The translations under genes were made by a program, and so were the position numbers. Below are positions 31,001 through 42,500 of a stretch of 64,000 bases of DNA, piece by piece. The notes under the pieces are model-generated. The model did not search any database. It was not told the origin of the DNA and saw only the letters and a list, made by a program, of their open reading frames with translations. Positions within the stretch are counted from its first letter, which is position 1. Each line of letters starts with the position of its first letter. This stretch comes from Closterium sp. Naga37s-1 (Eukaryota > Streptophyta > Zygnematophyceae > Desmidiales > Closteriaceae), in NCBI GenBank assembly GCA_947471745.1, contig CANJKZ010000010.1, positions 9,545,501 to 9,609,500 on the forward strand. Reading direction: 5' to 3'.

Positions 31001-34000
31001 AGGAGGCGATGAAGGCACGCAGCGCGGAGGACCTGCGGTCGCCCATCTGCTGCATCCTGGGGCACGTGGACACGGGCAAGACGAAGCTGCTGGACTGCAT
31101 CCGGCGCACCAACGTGCAGGAGGGCGAGGCGGGCGGCATCACGCAGCAGATCGGCGCCACCTACTTCCCCATGGCCAACATCCGCGAGCGCACGCGCGAG
31201 CTCAAGGCCGACGCCAATCTGCGCGTGCCGGGGCTGCTGGTCATCGACACGCCCGGCCACGAGTCGTTCACCAACCTGCGTGCGCGCGGGTCCGGGCTTT
31301 GTGACATTGCGATCCTGGTGGTGGACCTGATGCACGGGCTGGAGCCGCAGACCATCGAGTCGCTCAACCTGCTCAAGATGAGGAAGACGCCCTTCGTCGT
31401 TGCCATGAACAAGGTGCGCGTGAGGGGGGGATGGGAGGGATGTGGGGTGGATGGGTTGGCAGACCCGTGCTGCCATGTGACGTGCTGTTTCAGAGCCTGC
31501 TTGTGTGTCTGTGCATGCCATGCCATGCTATGGCCTCAGGCCTTATGATGGGTCTCGTGCCGTAACATAACATCCCCTGCGCATTATGCCATGCACATCT
31601 TATCCACCCCCGTGCGCCAGGTGGACCGCATATACGGGTGGAACGCGACGCCCAATGCGCCCATCCGCGCGGCGCTGAAGAAGCAGACGAGAGACGCCAT
31701 CCTCGAGTTCGACCGCCGCACCGACCAGGTGCGTGCCTGAGAGGGAGGCAGGGGGGCAGGGGAGGAGGGGGGGGGCAGAGGGGGTGGGGTGCAGTGGGGA
31801 CAGGGGGCAGGGGGGTGGGGTTGGCGGGGAGTGCATGCATGGGCAGAGGGATGGAGCAGAATGCTATGAGGGGTTGTTCCTCGCTCGCTGCTGACACTCG
31901 CCTCCAATCTGCCGTCTCCTCATTCATTGCAACCCCTCGTGTCTTCCCTCCTCCCCGCCATCGTGTGTGTGCGCGGCTGGCAGGTGATGCTCGAGCTGAA
32001 GGAGCAGGGGCTGAACGCGGCGCTCTACTACAAGAACCCCGACATCCGCAAGTTCATCTCCATCGTCCCCACCTCCGCCATCAGGCACGCTCTCCTCACG
32101 CCCCCGCCCTCATACACCCCTAGTAGCCACCAAAACACACACCGGCGCTCACTCTGCCACCCACTTTCTCCCGGGCCCCACTCTTAATAGCCGCTCCCCC
32201 ATGCCACATTCCCCTTCCATCAACCGCCCACTCTCTCATGCCCCCTCCCCCCCCACCTCCCCTCCCGGCAGTGGCGAGGGCGTGCCGGACCTGCTGCTGC
32301 TGCTGGTGCAGCTGACGCAGAAGCTGATGGAGGAGCAGCTCATGTACGTGGCGAGCGTGCAGTGCACGGTGCTGGAGGTGAAGGTCATCGAGGGCCTCGG
32401 CACCACCATCGACGTCGTGCTCGTCAACGGCGTGCTGCACGAAGGGGACCAGATCGTCGTGTGCGGCCTGCAGGTGAGGGGTGGCTGCCGGTGGGTGAGG
32501 GAGAGTGGGCGCTGTGGGTGGGTGAAGGTCATGGAGGGGCGTCCATGGTGCCGTGCTGCATGAGGGCGACCAGATCGTTCTGTGCGGCCTGCAGATGCGG
32601 GGGAGGAGGGTGAGAGGGCGTTGACAAGGCATATGGCTCTTGTGCTCTGGTTGGACCTTGTGCCTTGGCGTGAGGCAAAGAGGGGAAAGGCCACAAGGCA
32701 GGCAGAAGGAGGGAAGTGCCCGTGTCTGGTCTGTATATGGTCTGGTTCTTTCTACATGTGATGATAGTTCACCTTCCACTGTGTGCAAGCGTGTGTTGCG
32801 GTGTGCGTGCCCGTGTCATTGTGCTGCAGGGTCCCATAGTGACAACCATCAGAGCGCTGCTGACGCCACACCCCATGAAGGAGCTGCGAGTCAAGGTCAG
32901 TCACCCTTTTCGTCCAGTCTGTGCCTTCACCTCCATATCATCGCTCCCTCCATCTTGCTCTTGCTCCTTCCCCGGTAGATGTGGCAGGCCCATCTCCCTT
33001 CTGCTGCTTGCTCCACCTGTTTGCCTACACTGCTTCCTTGCACCACACACATTCCTGCTCCATGCTGAATTTCTCCTCAACTCCAACCCGTTCCTCCCGT
33101 TCATTCTCTCCTTGTCGCTCCTCCTCGCTCTATAACTCTCTCTCCGCCTTCCTCCCCCATCCAGGGCTCGTACATGCACCACAAGGAGCTGCGGGCAGCG
33201 CAGGGCATCAAGATCACGGCGCAGGGGCTGGAGCACGCCGTGGCGGGCACGCAGCTGTACGTGGTGGGACCAGACGACGACGTGGACGAGCTGAGAGAGG
33301 AGGCCATGTCGGACGTCAAGGGCGTGCTGTCTCGCGTCGACAAGAGCGGCGAGGGCGTGAGCGTGCAGGCGAGCACGCTGGGGTCGCTGGAGGCGCTGCT
33401 GGAGTTCCTCAAGAGCCCTGCCGTGAAGATCCCCGTGTCTGGCATTGCCATTGGGCCGGTGCACAAGAAGGACGTGATGAGAGCGAGTGTGATGCTGGAG
33501 AGGAAGAAGAAGGAGTATGCCGTCATCCTCGCCTTCGACGTCAAGGTGCGTCATCCTCGCCTTCGACGTCAAGGTGCGTCATCCTCGCCTTCGACGTCAA
33601 GGTGCGTCATCCTCGCCTTCGACGTCAAGGTGCGTCATCCTCGCCTTCGACGTCAAGGTGCGTCATCCTCGCCTTCGACGTCAAGGTGCGTCATCCTCGC
33701 CTTCGACGTCAAGGTGCGCGCGCTGCCCTGCACACAGCAAGCGCCACCGCTGACGTTCATTGGCCTTACTGCCTTCCCCGCTGTTACTTACAGTCCTTTC
33801 ATGCCACCTTGCTCTCTTGATCCAATTTCCCTTCTCTTACCCTGGCTGCACGTGTGGTTGGCAGGTATCAACGGAGGCGAGGGAGATGGCGGAGGAGCTG
33901 GGAGTGCGCATATTCACAGCAGACATCATCTACCACCTGTTCGACCAGTTCACCGCTTACATGGCGGGCGTCAAGGACGAGAAGCGCGCGGAGGCGGCGG

Positions 34001-35142
34001 AGGAGGCGGTGTTCCCGGTGGTGCTCAAGATCATGCCCAATTGCATCTTCAACAAGAAGGACCCCATCGTGCTTGGCGTTGAGGTGCTGGACGGCATTGC
34101 CAAGGTGAGGAGCGGTGCTGGACGGCATTGCCAAGGTGAGGAGCGGTGCTGGACGGCATTGCCAAGGTGAGGAGCGGTGCTGGACGGCATTGCCAAGGTG
34201 AGGAGCGGTGCTGGACGGCATTGCCAAGGTGAGGAGAGGTGCTGGACGGCATTGCCAAGGTGAGAGAAGGGAGGGAAGGGGGGGAGCGTGCGGGAGCGTG
34301 GGGGTCCATGAGGGAGTTGGGGTGCAAGCGGTGGGTAGTCATGAAAGAATGTGCTTGTCATGCTGGGGGGCAACATGCTGAAACACATCCCCCCCTTGTT
34401 TCCCGCTGTGGCAGGTGGGCACGCCCATATGTGTGCCGGGGCGGGAGTTCATAGACATAGGCAAGATAGCATCCATGGAGAAGGACCACAAGATGGTTGA
34501 AACCGCCAAGAAGGGCCAGGCCGTCGCCATGAAGGTAAGCCGCTCGCATGCACCTACCCTCACACCCTCCCGTGTCTGCTCTCTTGCATGCCTTCTCGAT
34601 TGGCCTGCCCTCTTTCTCTCTCCCTCGCCCTTTGCACCATCTCTGCCCCTGCCTGTGTTGCCCTGCTTCACAGCGCTCCCCACTGTTGGCTTGCCCTCAC
34701 CTGCCTGTGTGTGTGCACGTGTGGGCATGAGGGGGTCAGATCGTGGGGGTGAACGCGGAGGAGATTCAGAAGTCGTACGGGCGGCACTTTGACAGCGATG
34801 ATGAGCTCGTCAGCCGCATCACGCGCAACTCCATCGACCTCCTCAAAGAAAACTACCGCGTATGCCCCCCCCGCTCCCCTCACCTCCACTGCCACTCTTC
34901 GCCTTTGCGACAATGTCCCTCCCACTCCACCTTGTTTTCTCTTGTCAGACCTGCTCAATTTTTGTCATCCTGCCTCCCCATCTATCATCTTCTGTTGCCT
35001 CATCTTCTGTTATTCGAATCTCTTCGCATTCTCTTGCCATCCTCTCTCCCCTCTGCCCCCCCGTGGCATGGACCAGGACGACTTGAGTCGAGAGGATTGG
35101 ATCCTGGTGGTGAAGCTCAAGAAGCTCTTCGACATTCCCTAG
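28027..35142 (+). CDS. eIF5B: Translation initiation factor eIF5B with embedded tRNA-binding domain
   Basis: Ten exons in phase: 28027-31413, 31621-31728, 31984-32084, 32272-32473, 32830-32895, 33165-33545, 33865-34104, 34415-34534, 34740-34859 and 35077-35142, about 1596 residues. The N-terminal half is Lys/Glu-rich with three AF.GKKK.KK motifs (near residues 310-450) and DALLKELE and DRILAELD motifs typical of plant eIF5B. Inside it, residues ~180-298 form a PheT/EMAPII-like tRNA-binding OB-fold ([44 protein letters not shown]). The GTPase core has [30 protein letters not shown] and MNK/VDR split by intron 1. eIF5B joins ribosomal subunits using GTP. Intron 3 has a GC donor. Exons 6 and 7 end in tandem donor repeats, and the intron after exon 4 carries a decayed exon-end copy. 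ATG at 28027 was chosen as the first Met followed by the Lys-rich start. Confidence 0.95.
32532..32595 (+). repeat. Decayed duplicate of eIF5B exon 4 end inside the following intron
   Basis: GTGCTGCATGAGGGCGACCA... to GTGCGGCCTGCAG closely copies the last ~45 bases of exon 4 (32429-32473) with several substitutions. At the former donor the copy reads CTGCAG|AT instead of CTGCAG|GT, so it could no longer serve as a normal splice site. Confidence 0.8.
33522..33713 (+). repeat. 28-bp tandem repeat duplicating the exon 6 donor (7 copies)
   Basis: GACGTCAAG|GTGCG recurs with exact 28-bp spacing; exon-like ends fall at 33545, 33573, 33601, 33629, 33657, 33685 and 33713. Each unit holds the last 22-24 coding bases of exon 6 (VILAFDVK) and a donor. 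Use of the first donor keeps phase with exon 7. Confidence 0.95.
34083..34263 (+). repeat. 31-bp tandem repeat duplicating the exon 7 donor (6 copies)
   Basis: GGTGCTGGACGGCATTGCCA then AG|GTGAG recurs every 31 bases; exon-like ends at 34104, 34135, 34166, 34197, 34228 and 34259. Each unit repeats the end of exon 7 (VLDGIAK) and its donor. Only the first donor preserves the frame into exon 8 without adding residues. Confidence 0.95.
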
Positions 35143-35830
35143 GCAATGGCACGCGTCCTGCTGCAATGATTCTTCCCTTGGTGCACTAAGCCTGAAGAAG
35201 ATAACTCTGGAAAAATGGTGTTAGATTGCAACCCTGTGTACACTCCCAACAGTCAATCCAAACATTTTTTCTGCAGAAACAATGGCTTGAAAACACGCTA
35301 GAATGCCCACACAAGCTGGTGATGACAAGAAACATCACGGAATGGAACGCTAACTCCAAATCCCGCTTGCATAAGTCACATGAGAAGATAGCATGAGAGC
35401 ACTGAGCATGAACGCATGACCCCTTGCAATGAAATAAACAAACACCCGCACCGCATGGGAGCACATACGCACACACGGCATGCCATGAATGCAAATAGAT
35501 GTGCACCCCTTGCAGGTGCAGGAGATTACGGTACTACGGTATGCCCGTTTGTGGTCACATCCCATATGCACTCCCCTCTCAGTTCCTCTGCTTGTTGGTC
35601 GCAATGCAACCATGGTTTATGTCATGTGAAAAAACAATAAATTCACTAAAACGTGTACAGCTAGTTAGAATTGTCTCTAGGATCCTAGTATATGCATAGT
35701 ATGGTGTCGTTTTTCCCTAGCAGCATGCTGCACCGCGTGGTTGACAGCAGGAGGCAAACTAGGTTCCTCTTCTTCTCCATGCCGCCACGCCTCGGCTTAT
35801 TCGCTGTTGAGTCGCTGCACGCCGCGCTCT
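35143..35830. other. Convergent intergenic region, 3' UTRs of eIF5B and the secreted protein gene
   Basis: AT-richer than the surrounding genes. Nothing coding is recognisable. Confidence 0.5.
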
Positions 35831-36806
35831 TTAGGGCTTGAAGGCGGCCTGGGCGGATTCCGCCTTGGTTTGCGCAGACTTGAGCAGGCCGAGCGTGGCC
35901 TTATCGGTAGCGGGTTTGAGCATAACGGAGACCCCTTTGATGGTGGAGATGGCGTTGGTGATCTGCCCCGGTACCAGCGTGCGCTGCCCCTGGTCGATCA
36001 GAATGCCCGCATTGCGCAGCGCCTGCGCCGTGTAGGTCAAGCTCTTCTTGTAGGTCTTCACGGTCAACACGGCGTTCGCCTCGTCCACCAACTTCGCCGC
36101 CGCCGCCAGGTCCGCCTTCACGGCCGTGTCCGCCGCGCTCACCTTCTTCGGCGGCACCTTCGCGCCCACCGGGGGGACCTGGGGCGTCTTAGGGGACTTT
36201 CCGGACTTGGGGGCTGGCGAAGCGGGGGGAGAAGCGCCGACAGGCGTCTTTGGGGTCTTGGGGGACTTGGGGGACTTGGGGGTCTTGGGGGACTTGGTGG
36301 TGGTGGTGTCGGGGGACGGGGAGGGCGGGGGCGGCGGGGATGGCGTGGGCTCGGGGGAAGCAGGGGGCGACTTGGAGCTCTTAGCTTTCTTGGCCGCCTT
36401 CTCCGCTTCCTTCTTGGCCTTCTCCTCCTCCTTCTTCTTCTTCTTCGCCTCCTTCTTCGCCTTGTCCTCGTCGTCGTCGTCGTCCAACACGCGCCGCGTC
36501 GACGATGCTAACGACGACACAGACGCACCTGAGTCGGTTAAATCGCCTGGAGAAGGGAAAGGAGAGAAAACGTCATATGATTGCGATGATTTTGTGAAGA
36601 AAATGAGCTTTACTGCAGGGACCGTGGACAGGGAGGCGGAAAACGGTTATTATTTGGGAAAGGACTTTACCTGCATAGCTAACGACGTCAGAGGAGGAGA
36701 ATCCCACGAGAGAAATGTCAGCAGAGACATTGACGAAGTGTGAAGTCACGAGGAGAGCGAGGAGCGGGAGCGCGCAGGCAAGGGCAAGAGTTCTTGAGAT
36801 CGCCAT
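35831..36806 (-). CDS. Secreted Lys/Pro-rich protein, function unknown
   Basis: Two exons in phase: 36806-36671 and 36546-35831, about 283 residues. The N-terminus (MAISRTLALACALPLLALLV) is a clear signal peptide. It is followed by a run of Asp, a Lys/Glu/Ala-rich predicted helix (KKEAKKKKKEEEKAKKEAEK), then Pro/Ser/Thr blocks of the form SPKTPKSPK, and a C-terminal ~100-residue region rich in Ala, Lys, Val and Thr that looks helical (ADTAVKADLAAAAKLVDEA...). SP and TP repeats in an exported protein suggest a hydroxyproline-rich wall or matrix protein. Without the signal peptide the SPK motifs would recall histone H1 tails. I recognise no family. The first exon is inferred from the phase 1 join and the signal peptide. 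Confidence 0.7.
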
Positions 36807-37452
36807 TCCGGAGGCTAAAGGTAGTTGCTTTGAGTGATTTGAGTAAATGGATTTTGAGTGAGCGAGGGGCGAATTGAATGAATGTTGGATGAACGGGGTC
36901 AGATTTATGTGCTTCAGAAATGCCTTGATCGCATTTGGGTTGTTTCTGGCTGTTGTGTGCAGGCGCCATCCAAAAAAGTTGCGCGAAATCTTCGCAGCAC
37001 CCTGGCGTCGCACGTCACGGCGGCCAACTTTGGCTGGGCGAAGGCGAAATGACGGGCGAGCTGGACAGGTGCTCCGGACGTGGCCAGCGGGATAAATTTC
37101 GCAAGGGGATGGCGAAATGGGATGCGGGGGAGATCAGCCCGTTTGCTTTTGTGGATGTTTCGCACAAAAAAGAAATCGGTGGTCAGCGCAGTCAACTGGA
37201 ATACGCTTACCGCCAACTTCGTTTGAAACGAAATCTATGGACGCGGTTCTCTTGGAACGTTTGCGTGGGCAACGCAGATGGGGAACTTGACAGCAGCAAA
37301 CGGTTCAATACAAACTTCCAGGGGGGTTACCTTCAGGCTGAATAAGATGAAGGCTATTTGGTGGAATAAATATAGCAGCCGACTATGTTTGTTTCTAACT
37401 AGCATGTGAACCTTCAGGTCTAAACTCCACTCAGTGTGCATGTCCATCATAA
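36807..37452. other. Intergenic: upstream of the secreted protein gene, 3' of the ELAPOR-like gene
   Basis: No conserved ORF seen on either strand. It must contain the promoter of the secreted protein gene. Confidence 0.5.
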
Positions 37453-37938
37453 TCAGACATCCTCATTGGAGTCCGTGAGGCGCTTCCCTTCAGTGACACC
37501 ACCATCATCCCCGTCCATGTCGTCCATCTCATCCTCCACCGCATTCATCTCCTGCTCCACCAGCCGCGAATACATGGCATGCAGCTTGCGGCTCTTGAGC
37601 CACGTCATCAGCGCCATCACGCCAAACACCACGATCATCACGCCTGACACAGCGAACACCACAATGTACTGCCAGCTCAGCTTATCCGACGGCACATACT
37701 TGATCTTGTACGTGCACTCGCCAGCGACCTCATCAGCCGGCAGTTGAACGGAGCCTGGGAGCGACTCGTTGCAGAGCATGGGCTGGTGCCACAGGTAGGT
37801 GACGTTGTGCTTGCCGTCGTCATCGGCACACTCGCCCTCCAAGCGGTCGTAGTCGTCCGCCGTGCACGGCTCACACATCACATCGTCCGGCAGGGGCGTC
37901 ATAGGGTTCGGCTGACACACCTGGAGAGGCATGTGGAC

Positions 37939-38030
<92 letters not shown>

Positions 38031-38124
38031 TCTGTACCCCTGCTGAATTAATGGGCTTTTGGGATTGAGGTTATCATGGATAGAACTGCATGTCTGTACC
38101 CCTGCTGAATTAATACAACGGACC

Positions 38125-38212
<88 letters not shown>

Positions 38213-39456
38213 GGAGCGGGAGCGTGGCTGCAGGCACTACCCTTGACCCCGGACCTCTGCTTCTCACCGGGACAGTTCCGAGCGGCCCTGGCCTTCCGCA
38301 TGGGCATCCGACAGAATGTACCAACCGTGTGCGAGTGCGGAGAACTCGTAGCCGACAGCAGCCTACCCAACCACTTACTCCGCTGCAGCACAGGCCCCGA
38401 CAGGACGCGCACACACAACCAGCTGGCCTTCGCCATGGCTAAAATGGCGAGGGAGGCGCAGCTGGTGGTATACCTGGAGAATGCGATGTACTCACCTCCG
38501 GATGACCCGAAGAAGGCAGATGTGATTGTACAAGACCCGGACAGCGGAGAGACCTGGATCACAGACACCACTATCACTGACCCTGTGCTGCAGAACCGAG
38601 ACCCTACGGCCCACAAACCCCCAGGTTGGGCTGCAAGGGATGTTAGATTATACTACTCTTCTGTATCCTGCATTGATCCTATAAACCCTAGGATAGAGAT
38701 AGGCACCCAAACAATGTTTGGGTGCACAACTAGGGTTAACCCTAGGTGCGGGTTGGAACCCAACCTTGGCCCAATTATTGGACCCCAAGGTTGGGTTGGA
38801 GGATTATTGGCCCCCCCAATAATGTTGGCCCACTTTGACCAACATTATTGGGACCCCCCAATAATTCTCCAACCCAACTTATTGGTGGGGGCCAATAATG
38901 TTGGCTAGGTACCAACCACCCCCCTTTCCTTAGCTCCAACTATGTAAGCCCTCATCATTCCTAATCAACTCATCGGTTCAATTCTCACAAGGGAGGCACA
39001 GAAGCGGAAGGAGAGGGACTACTACCGACACACTGAACACGTGGTGTTCTGCGCCCTGGCCGTCGAGACCTATGGGGCAAACGCGCCCCCCACGACGGCG
39101 TTCTTGAAACTGCTGGCCACAGCAGCAGCTAGGAACCGCTTCAGGGCCAGCCCCTTGGCGAAATCCACCAAGAAGATGGCCTGCCACTTCAGCCAGCGCT
39201 GGTCAGTGGCCCTCCAGCGCTCCCAGGCGAACGCCCTGCACACCAAGGCCAGGGCTGGGATTGAGGCAGCACACCCCCAGATGGCAGCGGACCCCTGGCC
39301 GCTGCACCTGGGGGACATCCTCCACACGCTGGAGGGCTAGAGGGTCACTCAGGGGGGAGGGGAGGGGAAGAGGGGTGAGTTGATGGGCTTATGGGATTGA
39401 GGTTATCATGGATAGAACTGCATGTCTGTACCCCTGCTGAATTAATACAACGGACC

Positions 39457-39533
<77 letters not shown>

Positions 39534-42500
39534 CAGATGGGTGGCGGATGAGAGGGTTGCGCATGGGTACAGGGACAGCAAAGGGAGCCATAATTGTACT
39601 AGAGTGCCTGTACTCACCCGAGGGTGCTTGTACTTGTACGTGACGCGCTTGTTCTCGTTGCACCCAGCGGCCTCCACCTTGACAATGTCTTGCTCGGAGC
39701 ACAGCGGGCAGGCGAAGAGCGAGTACCACACAAGGTTGAACTCGCATGCCGTGGTCTCCACGGGCTCCACCGTGCCCCCGCGCTGCGCCCAGTCTGGGTA
39801 CGCCCGCTGCGGGTCAAACGCCGCCATGCGCCCCCCACTCGTCCACTGCTCCGGCTGCCCGTGCCCTGCCATGCCACGCACGGGGGGGAGCAGGCGGACA
39901 CAAGAAAGAGGTGGGAGAGCTTGGGGATGTAGGCGTGCAAGGCTGATAACGCAGGGGCAGTGGGGAAAAGCGGGGAGGGGTTGGTGATGGGAGGGACGAC
40001 ATGCAGGGGTTGGAATCCACGCAGCAGAAAGTAGGAGGGCGCGGGGCGTGGGTTACGAGGCGTGGGGTGCGGGGCATGGAGTGTTACCAGCGGCGGGGTC
40101 ACAAATGAAGGTGATGTTGGTCTGGCGGGGCAGCTGGGTCTCAGGGCAGTCGTCCCCCTTGAGCATCATCACGAACCCACGTGTGCGCAGCTCACTGGCC
40201 ACCACATCCAGCGACTCTATCGCCAGCGACGCCCCCAGGTTGTGCCCCGGCCGCAGCGCACCCTCCACGTCCTCTGCAGGGTCCACCTTGCACGCATACG
40301 TGTTGAGTGCGTTCCCTCCGTAGTCATAGCACGTGTCGTTGGTTCGATCGCGGTCGCACATGCTGATGAAGTATGACGCCTGCTGCGTGCCGTTCTTGGT
40401 CGTTGCATCGTTAGATGCCACCCCAAACATCACCCCCGGGTGCATCCGTGCCAGAGGCGACAGGTCGAAGAACAGCCGCCCGCCGCCCGCAGTGGCGCCC
40501 GTCAGCCCGCCGCCTGCCACCACCATGCCGCCGCCCTCCGCCAGCGTCTCGTTCCAAAACTGCTCCTCCTGCTGCATCTCGCCCGTGGGGCCGGTGGGGG
40601 CGGGCGCGGCGGGGGAGGCGAAGGGGTTGAAGGAGGAGGCGGGGGGAGGCGGAGCGTCGGCGGAGGCGTTGTAGGCGACGGGGACGCGCACAGCGAAGGT
40701 GCAGAAGGAGGAGGGCACGCGTGCATCGCCCAGGAAGCACTCACTGCTGCCCGGCAGTGACGTGGTGCCCGCGCCACACCGCTCACACGCCCATTGCGCT
40801 CCCTGCCAGGCCAGCATGCCATGCCATGCCATGCCATGCCATGCCGTGCCATGCCATGCAGTGCAGCAGCAAAGCAATCAGGAGGGATGATCGTGGTGGA
40901 GGTGAGTTGAGTGGGCATCTGGCAGATACCATTGGGGACGGCATGCCTGCGTAGCAATAAAATAAACATGGCATTATGCACACACCTCCCTGAACCCATC
41001 CCCGTGTGCTCATCCCCAACCACACAATCCCAAACACACAATCCCAAACACACAATCCCAAACACACAATCCCAAACACACAATCCCAAACACACAATCC
41101 CAAACACACAATCCCAAACACACAATCCCAAACACACCATCCCAAACACACCATCCCAAACACACCATCCCAAACACACCATCCCAAACACACAATCCCA
41201 AACACACAATCCCAAACACACAATCCCAAACACACAATCCCAAACACACAATCCCAATCACACAATCCCAATCACACAGTCCCAAACACACAATCCCAAA
41301 CACACAATCCCAAACACACAATCCCAAACACACAATCCCAAACACACAATCCCAAACACACAATCCCAAACACACAATCCCAAACACACAATCCCAAACA
41401 CACAATCCCAAACACACAATCCCAAACACACAATCCCAAACACACAATCCCAAACACACAATCCCAAACACACAATCCCAAACACACAATCCCAAACACA
41501 CAATCCCAAACACACAATCCCAAACACACAATCCCAAACACACAATCCCAAACACACAATCCCAAACACACCATCCCAAACACACCATCCCAAACACACC
41601 ATCCCAAACACACAATCCCAAACACACAATCCCAATCACACAATCCCAAACACACAATCCCAAACACACAATCCCAAACACACAATCCCAAACACACAAT
41701 CCCAAACACACAATCCCAAACACACAATCCCAAACACACAATCCCAAACACACAATCCCAAACACACAATCCCAAACACACAATCCCAAACACACAATCC
41801 CAAACACACAATCCCAAACACACATCCGCAGCCACACATGCGCAACCACACATGCGCAGCCACACATGCGCAGCCACACATGCGCAACCACACATGCGCA
41901 ACCACACACCCCCGTGTGCCCAAGAAGCGGTTCATGAGCAGAGGGTGCGAGCAGAGGAATGGGCGGGGCACCTCGGGGAAGGGGTTGAAAGTGTTGGCGG
42001 GGCACGGCGTGCAGTGGCCCTCGCCGCCCTCACTGAACGTGCCGGGAGGGCAAGGAGTCCACGTCTGCCCGTCCGCACTGATCTGCATCCCCGGCGGCAC
42101 CCTCCTGCACCGCTCTGCACCACCCCGCGCAACACCCTCCACCTGTTAGGGAGGAGGGGCGAGAAGTGGGAGCGGGGGAAACGAGAGGGGGAGGAGGGAG
42201 GTAAAGCGGCTAGGGGCGTTGCAAGAGTGAGGAGGAGGGAGGAAGATGGAGCGTTGAGAGCTGTGGTGAGTGTGTGTGTGAGAGAGAGAGAGAGAGTTTG
42301 CTACCCTGGAGGGCTAGATAGGGACGGGGATAGTTAGTCTGATATAGGTCATGTTGGCTCTACTTGCTCTTGACTGTACTACACGTTCTATATCAATGAA
42401 AGGACCATTCGAGAGAGTGGGGTGACAGACTGACCTCGATGTCATAGATGATGGCGGAGTCACGAGTCTTGCGCGTGGCAGCACGCTCGTCATTGAGCTT

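Noticed and set aside
28170..31160. 996-codon Ser-rich ORF antisense to eIF5B
   Set aside because: It mirrors the Lys/Glu-rich codons (GAG, AAG) of eIF5B exon 1. No domain, and the sense strand has conserved motifs.
41030..41823. Interstitial telomere repeat
   Set aside because: The 14-mer CACAATCCCAAACA does not match TTTAGGG or other known telomere units.
41006..42337. Overlapping ORFs of 330-443 codons on both strands
   Set aside because: They are produced by the 14-bp satellite, which lacks stop codons in several frames, and only borrow the ends of real exons.
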